A stretch of 23,296 nucleotides of DNA from JAFARZ01 sp035651595 (GTDB lineage: Bacteria; Actinomycetota; Actinomycetes; Streptosporangiales; Streptosporangiaceae), in NCBI GenBank assembly GCA_035651595.1, contig DASRFJ010000276.1:1-23296 (forward strand). Direction: 5' to 3'. Shown piece after piece: positions 7,447-14,828 of the stretch; position 1 is the stretch's first letter, and every line of letters starts with the position of its first letter. The notes below the pieces were generated by a model, which searched no databases, was not told where the DNA came from, and saw only the letters and a program-made list of their open reading frames with translations. Both the position numbers and the translations under genes were made by a program.

Positions 7447-7487
7447 GCAACTGAATAGTTGCCATATTATGGCAACCATCTGGTTGC
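7447..7487. promoter_or_regulatory. Array of alternating GCAAC/GTTGC half-sites (ArsR operator)
   Basis: GTTGCCATATTATGGCAAC at 7458-7476 is a perfect 9-bp inverted repeat around one base. It is flanked by half-sites that build two more palindromes, GCAACTGAATAGTTGC (7447-7462) and GCAACCATCTGGTTGC (7472-7487). The four half-sites alternate in orientation over 41 bp, directly upstream of the SRPBCC-ArsR-DUF899 operon. Control by the ArsR protein of that operon is inference, but position and symmetry fit well. Confidence 0.7.
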
Positions 7488-7584
7488 GTCAACCCCAGCG
7501 GCAGCCGCCTCCGGCTGGTGACGTTGAGGCTATAGCGAACAATGTGACTGTCGGTACGCTGCCTCGTCACGGACTCTGGCCGTC

Positions 7585-7665
7585 ATCGTGGAAGATTGTC
7601 CCCTCGTGGAAGATCAACCCCCGAGGTGCGGGGTCAGGCTTCCACGATGGGGTAATCGACCACAG
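7585..7665 (+). repeat. 81-bp four-unit palindromic repeat, copy B
   Basis: It lies in the 499-bp gene-free gap 7424-7922. Two direct 18-bp units (7588-7605 GTGGAAGATTGTCCCCTC and 7606-7623 GTGGAAGATCAACCCCCG) are followed by two inverted units (7629-7645 and 7646-7663). The inner pair can form a hairpin with 8-bp and 5-bp stem blocks, and the outer units can pair around it. It is homologous without gaps to copy A at 1921-2001. Confidence 0.8.
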
Positions 7666-7776
7666 TGTTCAGCCGCGCACTCGCCGGCGGGCTGTACTCG
7701 ATAGCGCACCGGCACGGGTGGCGGGCGGGACCCGGCGAACCCATTGACCCACAGATAGCGCATAACTACACTTTTA

Positions 7777-7810
7777 CTTACCTAACTAATAGGTAAGTTT
7801 CCTATTAGTT
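7777..7810. promoter_or_regulatory. Overlapping AT-rich palindromes upstream of the chitinase
   Basis: AACTAATAGG (7784-7793) and CCTATTAGTT (7801-7810) are a perfect 10-bp inverted repeat around 7 bases. It overlaps a second one, CTTACCT (7777-7783) with AGGTAAG (7791-7797). This AT-rich island lies about 115 bp before the chitinase start and looks like a promoter with an operator. It does not match the DasR palindrome TGGTCTAGACCA that controls many streptomycete chitinases. Confidence 0.55.
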
Positions 7811-7922
7811 ACACGACAACCTGTGCTTGGTCGGTCCTGGTCGTTGGGGAACGGCGATCGGCGGCGCGCAGGCGACGAGGCCGCGCACCCATCCCTTCGT
7901 CGTGCTCTGCGGAAGGACCCTG

Positions 7923-10139
7923 ATGCACCTGCGAACCAGGTATGCCGTGGCGGCCGCGGCCAGTGCCGTGCTCACCGTCGCGAGCGTGGTCGCCGCCCTG
8001 CCGGAGCAGCCAGCGATGGCGGCTTCCTCCGGCGGAATCTCGGTGGCCTACTACGACCAGTGGTCGATCTACGCGAACAACGTCACCGTGAAGGACCTCG
8101 TTACCTCCGGCGAGATCAACCACATCAACTACCTCATCTACGACTTCGAGAACATCAACCCGACGACCCTTCAGTGCTTCGAGGCGGAGAAGGCCACCGA
8201 CCCCGATCCGGCCGGCGAGAACGACCCCAACGCCGGTGACGGCGCCGAGGACGTGGACGCCGACTACGGCAAGGACTTCACCGCCGCCCAGGCGGTCAAC
8301 GGCCAGGCCGACACGTTCGGTCAGCTGGCCGGCAACTTCCACCAGCTCCAGGAGCTGAAGGCGGAGTTCCCGAACCTGAAGATCCTGCTGTCGCTCGGCG
8401 GCTGGACGTACTCGAAGTACTTCTCCAGCGCCGCGGCCAGCGCGTCCTCGCGCCAGTCGTTCGTCTCCTCGTGCATCAACATGTTCATCAAGGGCAACCT
8501 GCCGCCCGACACCGACTTCGGCGTGACGCCGGCCGCGGGCGCGATCGCCGGCCTGTTCGACGGGTTCGACATCGACTGGGAGTACCCCGGCAGCTCCGGC
8601 GGGCATCTAGGCAACATAACCAGCCCGAACGACACTCAGAATTACACGTCGCTGCTCCAGGAATTCCGGTCCGAGCTGAACACCCTCACTCAGTCCACCG
8701 GCAAGCAGTACTACCTGTCCGCCGCGCTGCCGGCCGGCCAGGACAAGATCGACAAGATCCAGACCAACCAGATCGCGCAGTACCTGGACTTCGGCGACCT
8801 GATGACGTACGACATGCACGGCGGCTTCGAGACCACCGGCCCGTCGAACTTCCAGGACCCGCTGTACAACGACCCGAACGACCCGAGCGCCACGATCCCG
8901 CCGGGGAACGAGAAGTACTCGATCTCCAACGCGGTGAAAGCCTGGGTGAGCGGCGACAGCCAGTACTCGATACCCGGCGGATTCCCGGCCAGCAAGCTCA
9001 CCATGGGCATGCCGTTCTACTACCGGGGCTGGACCGGGGTGCCGGCCGGCAGCAACCACGGGCTGTTCCAGACCGCGAGCGGACCGTCGGCGGGCGCCAC
9101 CTATTCCGGCAATGTGCCCGGCATCCAGATGTACAAGGAGCTCACGTCCGGGCCGTACTCGTCGGGTTCGAACATCCTGAACACCGCGGCGGATACCTTC
9201 TATGACCCGAACGCCGGGGCGGCGTACTTCTACGACGGCACGAACTTCTGGACCGGGCTGTCGCCGCAGTCGATCCAGGCCGACGTCGACTACCTGCACT
9301 GCCAGGGCATGGCCGGCGTGATGATGTTCTCGATGTACGACCTGGACCCGAATAACCCGGTGCTGTTCAACGACGTGGAGAGCGACCTGGGCACCACGCC
9401 GTCGAGTTGCGGCACGACGCCGCCGCCACCGGGGAACGACTTCTCGGTCGCGCTGTCGCCGTCGTCAGGTTCGGTGACGGCGGGCCAGTCCACCACCGCG
9501 ACGCTCAGCACCGCCGTGGTGTCCGGCTCGGCGCAGTCCGTCAGCCTGGCCGCCACCGGCGCGCCGACCGGCGTGACGGTCTCGTTCAGCCCGGCCTCGG
9601 TGACCGCGGGCGCGTCCAGCACGATGACGGTCAGTACCACGTCCTCGGTGGCCAGCGGCTCCTACCCGATCACGATCACCGGTACGGCGACCTCCGGCAG
9701 CCATACCGCCGGCTACACGCTCACCGTCTCCGGCGGCACCGGGTCCGGCGGTGGCGGCGGTGCGCTGACGAACGGCGGGTTCGAGAGCGGGAGCCTGAGC
9801 CCGTGGACCTGCCAGCCAGGCGGCGTCGTGGTGACCACGCCCGTGCACTCCGGCACGCACGCGCTCCAGGTCACCCCCACCGCCAGCCAGACCGGCGAAT
9901 GCGACCAGAGCGTCACCCTGTCGCCGAACACGAGCTACACGCTTACTGGCTGGGTGCAAGGCAACTACGCGTTCATCGGCGTGAGCGGCGGCGCCACCGC
10001 CAGCTCGTGGACCTCCGCCAGCGGCTGGACGAAGCTCACCGTGTCGTTCACCACCGGGTCGTCGGGCGCGGTCACCGTGTACGTCCATGGCTGGTACAGC
10101 CAGGGGAACGTCTTCGCGGACGACTTCGGGATCAGCTAG
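7923..10139 (+). CDS. Secreted GH18 chitinase with Ig-like and carbohydrate-binding domains
   Basis: The 738-residue exoenzyme starts at ATG 7923, eight bases after GGAAGGA. A signal peptide covers about residues 1-33 (RTR, hydrophobic AVAAAASAVLTVASVVAAL, cleavage near AMA|AS). The GH18 TIM barrel spans about 36-490: SLGGW at 157-161, the catalytic DGFDIDWE (D213, D216, D218, E220 as acid), then MTYDMHG and MPFYYRGW. A ChiA/ChiA1-like insertion appears to lie after the MPFYYRGW strand. A proline linker (about 496-502) leads to an Ig-like/FN3-like beta domain (about 505-605), a Gly linker, and a C-terminal CBM4/9- or CBM16-like module (NGGFESGSLSPWTC ... FADDFGIS). It should hydrolyse chitin to chitooligosaccharides outside the cell. 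No transporter lies nearby. Confidence 0.93.
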   Translation: MHLRTRYAVAAAASAVLTVASVVAALPEQPAMAASSGGISVAYYDQWSIYANNVTVKDLVTSGEINHINYLIYDFENINPTTLQCFEAEKATDPDPAGENDPNAGDGAEDVDADYGKDFTAAQAVNGQADTFGQLAGNFHQLQELKAEFPNLKILLSLGGWTYSKYFSSAAASASSRQSFVSSCINMFIKGNLPPDTDFGVTPAAGAIAGLFDGFDIDWEYPGSSGGHLGNITSPNDTQNYTSLLQEFRSELNTLTQSTGKQYYLSAALPAGQDKIDKIQTNQIAQYLDFGDLMTYDMHGGFETTGPSNFQDPLYNDPNDPSATIPPGNEKYSISNAVKAWVSGDSQYSIPGGFPASKLTMGMPFYYRGWTGVPAGSNHGLFQTASGPSAGATYSGNVPGIQMYKELTSGPYSSGSNILNTAADTFYDPNAGAAYFYDGTNFWTGLSPQSIQADVDYLHCQGMAGVMMFSMYDLDPNNPVLFNDVESDLGTTPSSCGTTPPPPGNDFSVALSPSSGSVTAGQSTTATLSTAVVSGSAQSVSLAATGAPTGVTVSFSPASVTAGASSTMTVSTTSSVASGSYPITITGTATSGSHTAGYTLTVSGGTGSGGGGGALTNGGFESGSLSPWTCQPGGVVVTTPVHSGTHALQVTPTASQTGECDQSVTLSPNTSYTLTGWVQGNYAFIGVSGGATASSWTSASGWTKLTVSFTTGSSGAVTVYVHGWYSQGNVFADDFGIS

Positions 10140-10147
10140 GAGGAACA

Positions 10148-10180
10148 GGTCGCGCGCGACCGTGACGGTCGGGCGCGACC
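10148..10180 (+). terminator. Strong hairpin just after the chitinase stop
   Basis: A 14-bp stem (GGTCGCGCGCGACC at 10148-10161 with GGTCGGGCGCGACC at 10167-10180, one mismatch) closes a 5-base loop, starting 8 bases past the stop codon. It lacks a T-tract, as is common for actinobacterial terminators. Confidence 0.7.
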
Positions 10181-10189
10181 GCTCAGACC

Positions 10190-10228
10190 AGCGCCGGCGC
10201 GGCGGTGCGGCCCCGCCACGCCGGCGCT
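10190..10228. terminator. Second GC-rich hairpin after the chitinase
   Basis: A perfect 10-bp outer stem AGCGCCGGCG / CGCCGGCGCT encloses an inner 5-bp stem GGCGG / CCGCC. It follows the first hairpin by 9 bases and precedes the P450 start by about 60. It is probably a backup terminator separating the chitinase from the next operon, but it could also be a leader structure of that operon. Confidence 0.5.
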
Positions 10229-10289
10229 GCTTGTGCCGCGTCCGCGGATCCCGGTTGTGCGCTCGTGGCAAGCCCGCCACTATGTGGGC

Positions 10290-11480
10290 ATGACCCAGCC
10301 TGTCGAGCTCGGCCTCGATTACATCCAGGATCTGCACGCGGCCAACCGGCGGCTTCGGGAACAGGCCGCCGCGGTCCAGGTAATCATGCCGAGCGGCATG
10401 CCGGCCTGGCTGATCACCAGGTACCCGCAGGCGCGGGCCGCACTCGCCGATCCGCGCCTCGGCAAGCAGGCGGTCACCATCCGGGGCCGATACCGACCCG
10501 GCTCGCCGGAGTCGGTCCTGTTCCGGCACATGCTCAACACCGATCCGCCGGATCACGAGCGGCTGCGCCGGCTGGTCAGCAAGGCCTTCACGGCACGGCG
10601 GATCGAGTTGCTGCGGCCCCGGGTCAGCGCGATCGCCGCGGCGCTGCTCGACGACATCGCCGCCGGCGACGAGGCCGACCTGGTGGAGTCGTTCGCGTTC
10701 CCGCTGCCGATCATGGTGATCTGCGAGCTGCTCGGGCTGCCGGCCCAGGACCGGGACAAGTTCCGGGAGTGGTCCGACGCCGTCGTGTCGGCGATCACCA
10801 GGCAGGCGGAGATCGACGACGCCGCCATCGCCTGGTCGGACTACGTGTCCGGGCTGCTGGAGGTCAAGCGCAAGGACCCCGCCGACGACCTGCTGTCCGC
10901 GCTGGTCCACGTCGAGGACGCGGGCGACCGGCTGAATCGCGACGAACTGCTCGCCATGGTGTTCCTGCTGCTGGCCGCCGGACACGAGACCACCGTCAAC
11001 CTCATCAGCGGCGGTACGCTGGCGCTGCTGCGCGACGACGCGGAGCGGGCCAGGCTCGCCGCCGACCCGACCCTTCTCCCCGGCGCGATCGAGGAACTCC
11101 TGCGCTACGTCTGCCCGTCCAATCACGCGACGCTGCGGCTCACCAGCGAGCCAGTCGACGTCGACGGCACGGTCATCCCGGCCGGCGAGATCGTGCTGGT
11201 GCTGCTCAGCTCGGCGAACCGGGATCCCGGCTATACCGACGCGCCGGACCGGCTGGATCTGGCCCGCGACACCGCCGGGCACCTGGGTTTCGGGCACGGA
11301 ATTCACTACTGCCTCGGGGCGCCGCTGGCCCGGATGGAGGCCGAGATCGCGTTCACCGCGCTGCTGACCAGATTCCCGGAGATGACGCTCGCGGTGCCGC
11401 CCGCCGAGCTGCGCTACCGGCCCAGCACGCTGGTGCACGGCCTCGTGTCCCTGCCGGTGCGGCTGCGCCGGTTACCTTGA
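10290..11480 (+). CDS. Cytochrome P450 (CYP107-like actinobacterial class)
   Basis: The 396-residue soluble P450 starts at ATG 10290 (codons MTQPVELGLDYIQ). All hallmarks are intact: the I-helix AGHETT (230-235), ExxR (E269 to R272), and the heme loop FGHGIHYCLG (334-343) with C341 as heme ligand. The NTDPPDHERLRRLVSKAF block (about 83-100) is the usual C-helix region of bacterial class I enzymes, which take electrons from a ferredoxin and its reductase; neither is encoded here. It is the first gene of a same-strand group with the SBP-fold protein, hydrolase and flavin monooxygenase. The substrate is unknown. The nearby oxygenase and hydrolase fit oxidation of a hydrophobic small molecule, for degradation or tailoring. 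Confidence 0.93.
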   Translation: MTQPVELGLDYIQDLHAANRRLREQAAAVQVIMPSGMPAWLITRYPQARAALADPRLGKQAVTIRGRYRPGSPESVLFRHMLNTDPPDHERLRRLVSKAFTARRIELLRPRVSAIAAALLDDIAAGDEADLVESFAFPLPIMVICELLGLPAQDRDKFREWSDAVVSAITRQAEIDDAAIAWSDYVSGLLEVKRKDPADDLLSALVHVEDAGDRLNRDELLAMVFLLLAAGHETTVNLISGGTLALLRDDAERARLAADPTLLPGAIEELLRYVCPSNHATLRLTSEPVDVDGTVIPAGEIVLVLLSSANRDPGYTDAPDRLDLARDTAGHLGFGHGIHYCLGAPLARMEAEIAFTALLTRFPEMTLAVPPAELRYRPSTLVHGLVSLPVRLRRLP

Positions 11481-11512
11481 CCCATCGGAATTGCCGGATT
11501 AGCTTGGCGCGC

Positions 11513-12379
11513 ATGGCGCTGAAGATCATGCCGCACGGTCGGCTACAGGAATGGGTCGCCGAGGAGAAGGGTTACTTCGCGGCCGAAGGACTCGACTACA
11601 GCTTCGTGCACAGCGACGACTACGGCGTGCACGACGCCCCGCGCGACGACGCCGGGCAGGTCAGGACCGGCGCCTTCGAGACGTTCGGGGCCGGCCGCGA
11701 CGGCGCCGATGTGAGCTGCGCGTGCCACTGGGCCACGAACGCGGCGGCCAGCAGTCAGGCCGGCCGGATGGTGACGACGGCGTACTCGGTCGCGCCGTGC
11801 GCGGTCGTGGTGCCGCCCGAGTCGCCGGTCCGCCGCCCCGAGGACCTGGCCGGGGTGCCGATCGGGGTCGGCTACCACTCGGGCAGCCACTTCGCCACCG
11901 TGCAGGCCCTCGACGGGGTACTGGCCGATGACGAGCTGACGCTCAGCTTCCAGGGACCGCCCAACGAGCGCCTCGACGCCATGCTGGAGCGGCAGGTCCC
12001 GGCCGCCGCGGCGTGGGGAGTCCCGCTGTACATCGCCGAAGCCTTCGGGTTCCGGAAGGTCATCGACGCCACGTTCATGATCGGCTTCCTGGTGACGGGC
12101 GCCACGGTGAGCAAGGCGGACATCGACAAGTACCTCGCCGCCCTGCGCCGTGCCCAGCAGGACATCGACCTGCGGCCGGAGCTGTACAAGCACTACCATT
12201 TGCGGGCCGTGCCGGAGAAGTATCGCGAGCAGGTCGACGTCCGGGCGTTCGGCACCGGGGAGCGCATCGTGTTCCTGCCGTACACCCGGGAGGTGTTCGG
12301 CGCGACCCAGGAGTGGACCGAGGCGCACCAGCTGCTGTCCGGGATCTCGGCCGGCTACGACGCCGCGGTGCTGGCCTGA
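11513..12379 (+). CDS. NMT1/THI5/SsuA-like substrate-binding-fold protein without signal peptide
   Basis: The 288-residue product begins at ATG 11513 (MALKIMPHGRLQEWVAEEKG). The same frame is open upstream with in-frame TTG codons at 11477 and 11504, but none adds a signal peptide or lipobox. The fold markers are those of the NMT1/SsuA group: an early EWVAEEKGYFAAEGLDY, RRPEDLAGVPIGVGYHSGSH and AWGVPLYIAEAFGF. No permease or ATPase gene is near. A lone cytosolic SBP-fold protein in an oxygenase operon suggests an enzyme or carrier. The sulfinate desulfinase DszB and the pyrimidine synthase THI5 are known enzymes on this fold. An unusual CACHW motif (C69, C71, H72) follows AGRDGADVS. DszB's catalytic cysteine position seems to be Pro-His-Gly here, so it is not simply DszB. 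Function open. Confidence 0.75.
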   Translation: MALKIMPHGRLQEWVAEEKGYFAAEGLDYSFVHSDDYGVHDAPRDDAGQVRTGAFETFGAGRDGADVSCACHWATNAAASSQAGRMVTTAYSVAPCAVVVPPESPVRRPEDLAGVPIGVGYHSGSHFATVQALDGVLADDELTLSFQGPPNERLDAMLERQVPAAAAWGVPLYIAEAFGFRKVIDATFMIGFLVTGATVSKADIDKYLAALRRAQQDIDLRPELYKHYHLRAVPEKYREQVDVRAFGTGERIVFLPYTREVFGATQEWTEAHQLLSGISAGYDAAVLA

Positions 12380-12387
12380 GGAAAGGC

Positions 12388-13248
12388 GTGCAGTGGCAGG
12401 TAGAAACGCCTGACGGCAGGACGCTGGCGGTCGAAGACGCCGGGAATCGTGCTGGCCGTCCGGTGCTGGTCCACGTCGGTACGCCGGGTGGCCGCCGGCT
12501 GTACGGCCCCCGCACGATGGCCGATGCGGAACGACGCCGGCTGCGGCTGATCAGCTACGACCGGCCGGGCTATGGCGGCTCGACACCTCAGCCGGGACGC
12601 TCCATGGCCGATTGTGCCAGCGATGTCCGGGCGATCTGTGCGGCCCTCGGCATCGGCAGCCTGGCGATGTGGGGCATGTCGGGCGGCGCTCCGCACGTGC
12701 TTGCCTGCGCCGCGCTCCTGCCGGACCTGGTCCCGGCGGTGGCGGCGCTGGCCTCGCCCGCCCCCTACGACGCCGAGGGACTGGACTGGCTCGCCGGCTT
12801 CAGCCAGGCAGCCCGCGACGAGGTCCGGTTGACGCTGGACGATCCGGCTGAAGCGCGCGCGTTGTTCCAGCAGGATCGGGAGAAGATGCTGGCGGCACCG
12901 CCGGCGCAGGTGGCCCTGTACATGGAGCCGGGCGCGACCGGTGCCGAGCTGGCATTGCTTACCGATGAGGCGGTTTCCATCCAGCAGGCCCTGGCGCCCG
13001 GCATCGAAGGAGCCTGGGACGATTGCGTGGCGCAGCTATCCCCATGGGGCTTCGACGTCGCGCGCATCTCGGTGCCGGTGCTGGTGCTGCACGGCGGCCA
13101 GGACCGAGCCGTGCCGTTCAGCCACGGTCAATGGCTGGCCGCGCACATCCCCGGCGCCGAAGCCTGGTTCTTCGACGACGAAGGCCACGGCCTGCGCGAA
13201 GGCCACATCGAAGACCTGCACGCCTGGCTCGTAGCTCATAGCGCTTAA
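12388..13248 (+). CDS. Alpha/beta-fold hydrolase
   Basis: A 286-residue hydrolase starting at GTG 12388, eight bases after the previous stop, with AGGAAAGG between. The oxyanion-side HVGTPGG (29-35), the SYDRPGYGGS strand-turn, the nucleophile elbow GMSGG (Ser98), the acid in LHGGQDRAVPF and the histidine in DDEGHGL make a full Ser-Asp-His triad. There is no signal peptide, so it acts in the cytosol. The family covers esterases, lactonases, C-C bond hydrolases and epoxide hydrolases; the sequence alone does not decide among them. Its place between an SBP-fold protein and a DszA-type monooxygenase fits hydrolysis of an ester or lactone made by the oxygenases. Confidence 0.88.
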   Translation: MQWQVETPDGRTLAVEDAGNRAGRPVLVHVGTPGGRRLYGPRTMADAERRRLRLISYDRPGYGGSTPQPGRSMADCASDVRAICAALGIGSLAMWGMSGGAPHVLACAALLPDLVPAVAALASPAPYDAEGLDWLAGFSQAARDEVRLTLDDPAEARALFQQDREKMLAAPPAQVALYMEPGATGAELALLTDEAVSIQQALAPGIEGAWDDCVAQLSPWGFDVARISVPVLVLHGGQDRAVPFSHGQWLAAHIPGAEAWFFDDEGHGLREGHIEDLHAWLVAHSA

Positions 13249-13293
13249 CTACGCTGGTTATCTCCGCAGCCGTCTACCAGGGAGGATCCGGAG

Positions 13294-14628
13294 TTGAGCG
13301 CCGAGCGCCGCTACCTGAACCTGAACGTCTACCTGCGCAACTCCGGCTACCACGAGGCGGCCTGGCGGGTGTCGCCCGCCGACCCGGCAGGCGTCCTGGA
13401 CCCGAACCACTACGTCGAGCTGGCCAGGACCGCGGAGCGTGGCGTGCTCGACTCGATCTTCCTGCCCGACAGCCCCGGCGTGGCCGAATTCCGTTCCGAG
13501 TTCCTCCCGGGCGCCGGCCTCGACCCGCTCCAGCTGCTGTCGTCGGTGGCCACCGCCACCGAGCAGGTGGGCCTGATCGCCACCGTGTCGACCACGTACA
13601 GCTTCCCGTGGGACGTGGCCAGGCGGCTGGCGACGCTCGATTTTCTCAGCCACGGGCGGGCCGGCTGGAACATCGTGACCACCGTGGAGCCCGCCGCCGC
13701 GGCCAACTTCGGTGACCAGCCGCACCCGCCGGCTTCGGACCGGTACGACCGGGCCGAGGAGTATGTCGAGGTCGTGCTCAAACTCTGGGACGCCTGGGAG
13801 GACGGCGCCGCGGTGATGTCCAAGCAGACCGGCCAGTGGGCCGACCCGGCCAGGCTGCACCCGCCGCGGCACCACGGCAAGCGCTTCGACGTGGCGAGCT
13901 ACCTCCCGTTCCCGCGCTCCCCGCAGGGCCACCCGTTCCTGACCCAGGCCGGCTCCTCGGGTCCGGGCGTCGCGCTGGCCGCCCGGTTCGCCGACGCGGT
14001 GTTCACGCCGCTGGCCAGTCTCGACGCCGGAGTCACGTTCCGCCAGGAGCTGCGGGACAAGGCCGCGGGCTACGGCAGGAACCCCGATCACGTGCGGGTG
14101 CTGCCCGGCCTGTCGTTCCTGATCGCCGGCACCAACGCCGAGGCCGCCGCGCTGAAGGACGAGCTCGAGGCCGCGGCGAGCAGCGAGTTCCGCTGGCGCA
14201 ACCTGGCCAACCTCGCCGGCCTCGACTACACCACGATCGACCCCGACGCGCCGTTCCCGCCGGGCCTGCTCGATGAGGCGCCCAAGACGAGCTTCGGTGC
14301 GTCGATCTACACGATGGCCGCCGAACACCCGTCCGCCACGTTCCGGGAGGTCGCCCAGCAGCTGTCCGCCCTCCCCGGCGGGCTCGACTTCACCGGCACG
14401 CCCGAGGGCCTGGCCGAGCTGATCAGGGGCTGGTGGGAGGCGGGCGCGTCCGATGGCTTCACGATCATGCCGAATGTCCTGCCCGGCCAGCTCGCCGCGT
14501 TCGTCGACCACGTGGTCCCGATCCTGCGGCAGCACGGCATCGCCCGCACCGAGTACGCCGGCGCCACTCTCCGCGACCACGTCGGCCTACCTCGCCCGCC
14601 GGCCACCCGCACCGTGTCAACTGCGTAA
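13294..14628 (+). CDS. NtaA/SnaA/DszA-family FMNH2-dependent monooxygenase
   Basis: The 444-residue luciferase-like enzyme starts at TTG 13294, eight bases after GGAGG. Features of the NtaA/SnaA/DszA/SoxA group: LNVYLRNSGYHEAAWR, the active-site region DFLSHGRAGWNIVTT (about 112-126), RYDRAEEYVEVVLKLWDAWE, HHGKRFDV, QGHPFLTQAGSSGPGVALAA, and late PEGLAELIRGWWEAGASDGF. Members use reduced FMN, supplied by a separate reductase, to oxidise sulfones, aminopolycarboxylates or streptogramin precursors. No flavin reductase is in the window. It closes the P450 operon. Its TAA stop lies inside the direct repeat bordering the MITE-like element that follows. Confidence 0.92.
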   Translation: MSAERRYLNLNVYLRNSGYHEAAWRVSPADPAGVLDPNHYVELARTAERGVLDSIFLPDSPGVAEFRSEFLPGAGLDPLQLLSSVATATEQVGLIATVSTTYSFPWDVARRLATLDFLSHGRAGWNIVTTVEPAAAANFGDQPHPPASDRYDRAEEYVEVVLKLWDAWEDGAAVMSKQTGQWADPARLHPPRHHGKRFDVASYLPFPRSPQGHPFLTQAGSSGPGVALAARFADAVFTPLASLDAGVTFRQELRDKAAGYGRNPDHVRVLPGLSFLIAGTNAEAAALKDELEAAASSEFRWRNLANLAGLDYTTIDPDAPFPPGLLDEAPKTSFGASIYTMAAEHPSATFREVAQQLSALPGGLDFTGTPEGLAELIRGWWEAGASDGFTIMPNVLPGQLAAFVDHVVPILRQHGIARTEYAGATLRDHVGLPRPPATRTVSTA

Positions 14629-14725
14629 TCGAGCCCACTAGGGCGTGTCAACGCGCGCGGCCCCCTTTCACGGATCCCTCTCCGCTTGCGCAGAGACACG
14701 CTCTAGTGGGCTCAACTGCGTAATC
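14619..14725. mobile_element. 83-bp MITE-like element (14631-14713) with 12-bp flanking direct repeats
   Basis: 19-bp terminal inverted repeats at 14631-14649 and 14695-14713 (GAGCCCACTAGGGCGTGTC and its complement, one mismatch) bound an 83-bp non-coding core. The 12-bp sequence AACTGCGTAATC flanks the element exactly on both sides (14619-14630 and 14714-14725), as a target-site duplication would. The left copy contains the stop codon of the monooxygenase gene. No transposase is encoded. A long-loop terminator is the alternative, but it would not explain the direct repeats. Confidence 0.65.
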
Positions 14726-14776
14726 GGCACGGTGGGAGCCCCGGGGCCGAGGCGGCACGGTGGGGGCCGGGGTCGG
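14725..14776 (+). repeat. G-rich imperfect tandem repeat
   Basis: A unit beginning CGGCACGGTGGG starts at 14725 and again at 14753, each followed by a CCCCGGGGCC-like or GGCCGGGG run. The whole stretch 14714-14828 is very G-rich on the plus strand and carries no gene. It separates the MITE-like element from the dehydrogenase pseudogene. Confidence 0.5.
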
Positions 14777-14828
14777 CGCGGCTGGGCATCGGCATATGGA
14801 GGCCGGGGCCGGGTGGGCGTCGCGGGGG

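Noticed and set aside
7585..7665. CRISPR array reading of the GTGGAAGAT units
   Set aside because: There are only four units, two inverted, directly abutting without unique spacers, and no cas genes.
9465..11438. A 657-residue minus-strand frame across the chitinase end and the P450
   Set aside because: It runs antisense to two clearly conserved genes and across two hairpins; its sequence is low-complexity Arg/Gly/Ala/Asp.
11513..12379. Calling the SBP-fold protein a DszB desulfinase or THI5
   Set aside because: The position of DszB's catalytic cysteine appears to hold Pro-His-Gly, and the yeast THI5 CCCFC motif is absent. Only the fold and gene context are comparable.
13258..14580. A 440-residue minus-strand frame opposite the flavin monooxygenase
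   Set aside because: Shadow of a gene with all family motifs; no recognisable content of its own.
14631..14713. Simple intrinsic terminator for the monooxygenase gene
   Set aside because: The loop is 45 bases with no T-tract, and a terminator does not explain the exact 12-bp direct repeats on both sides. It may still terminate transcription.
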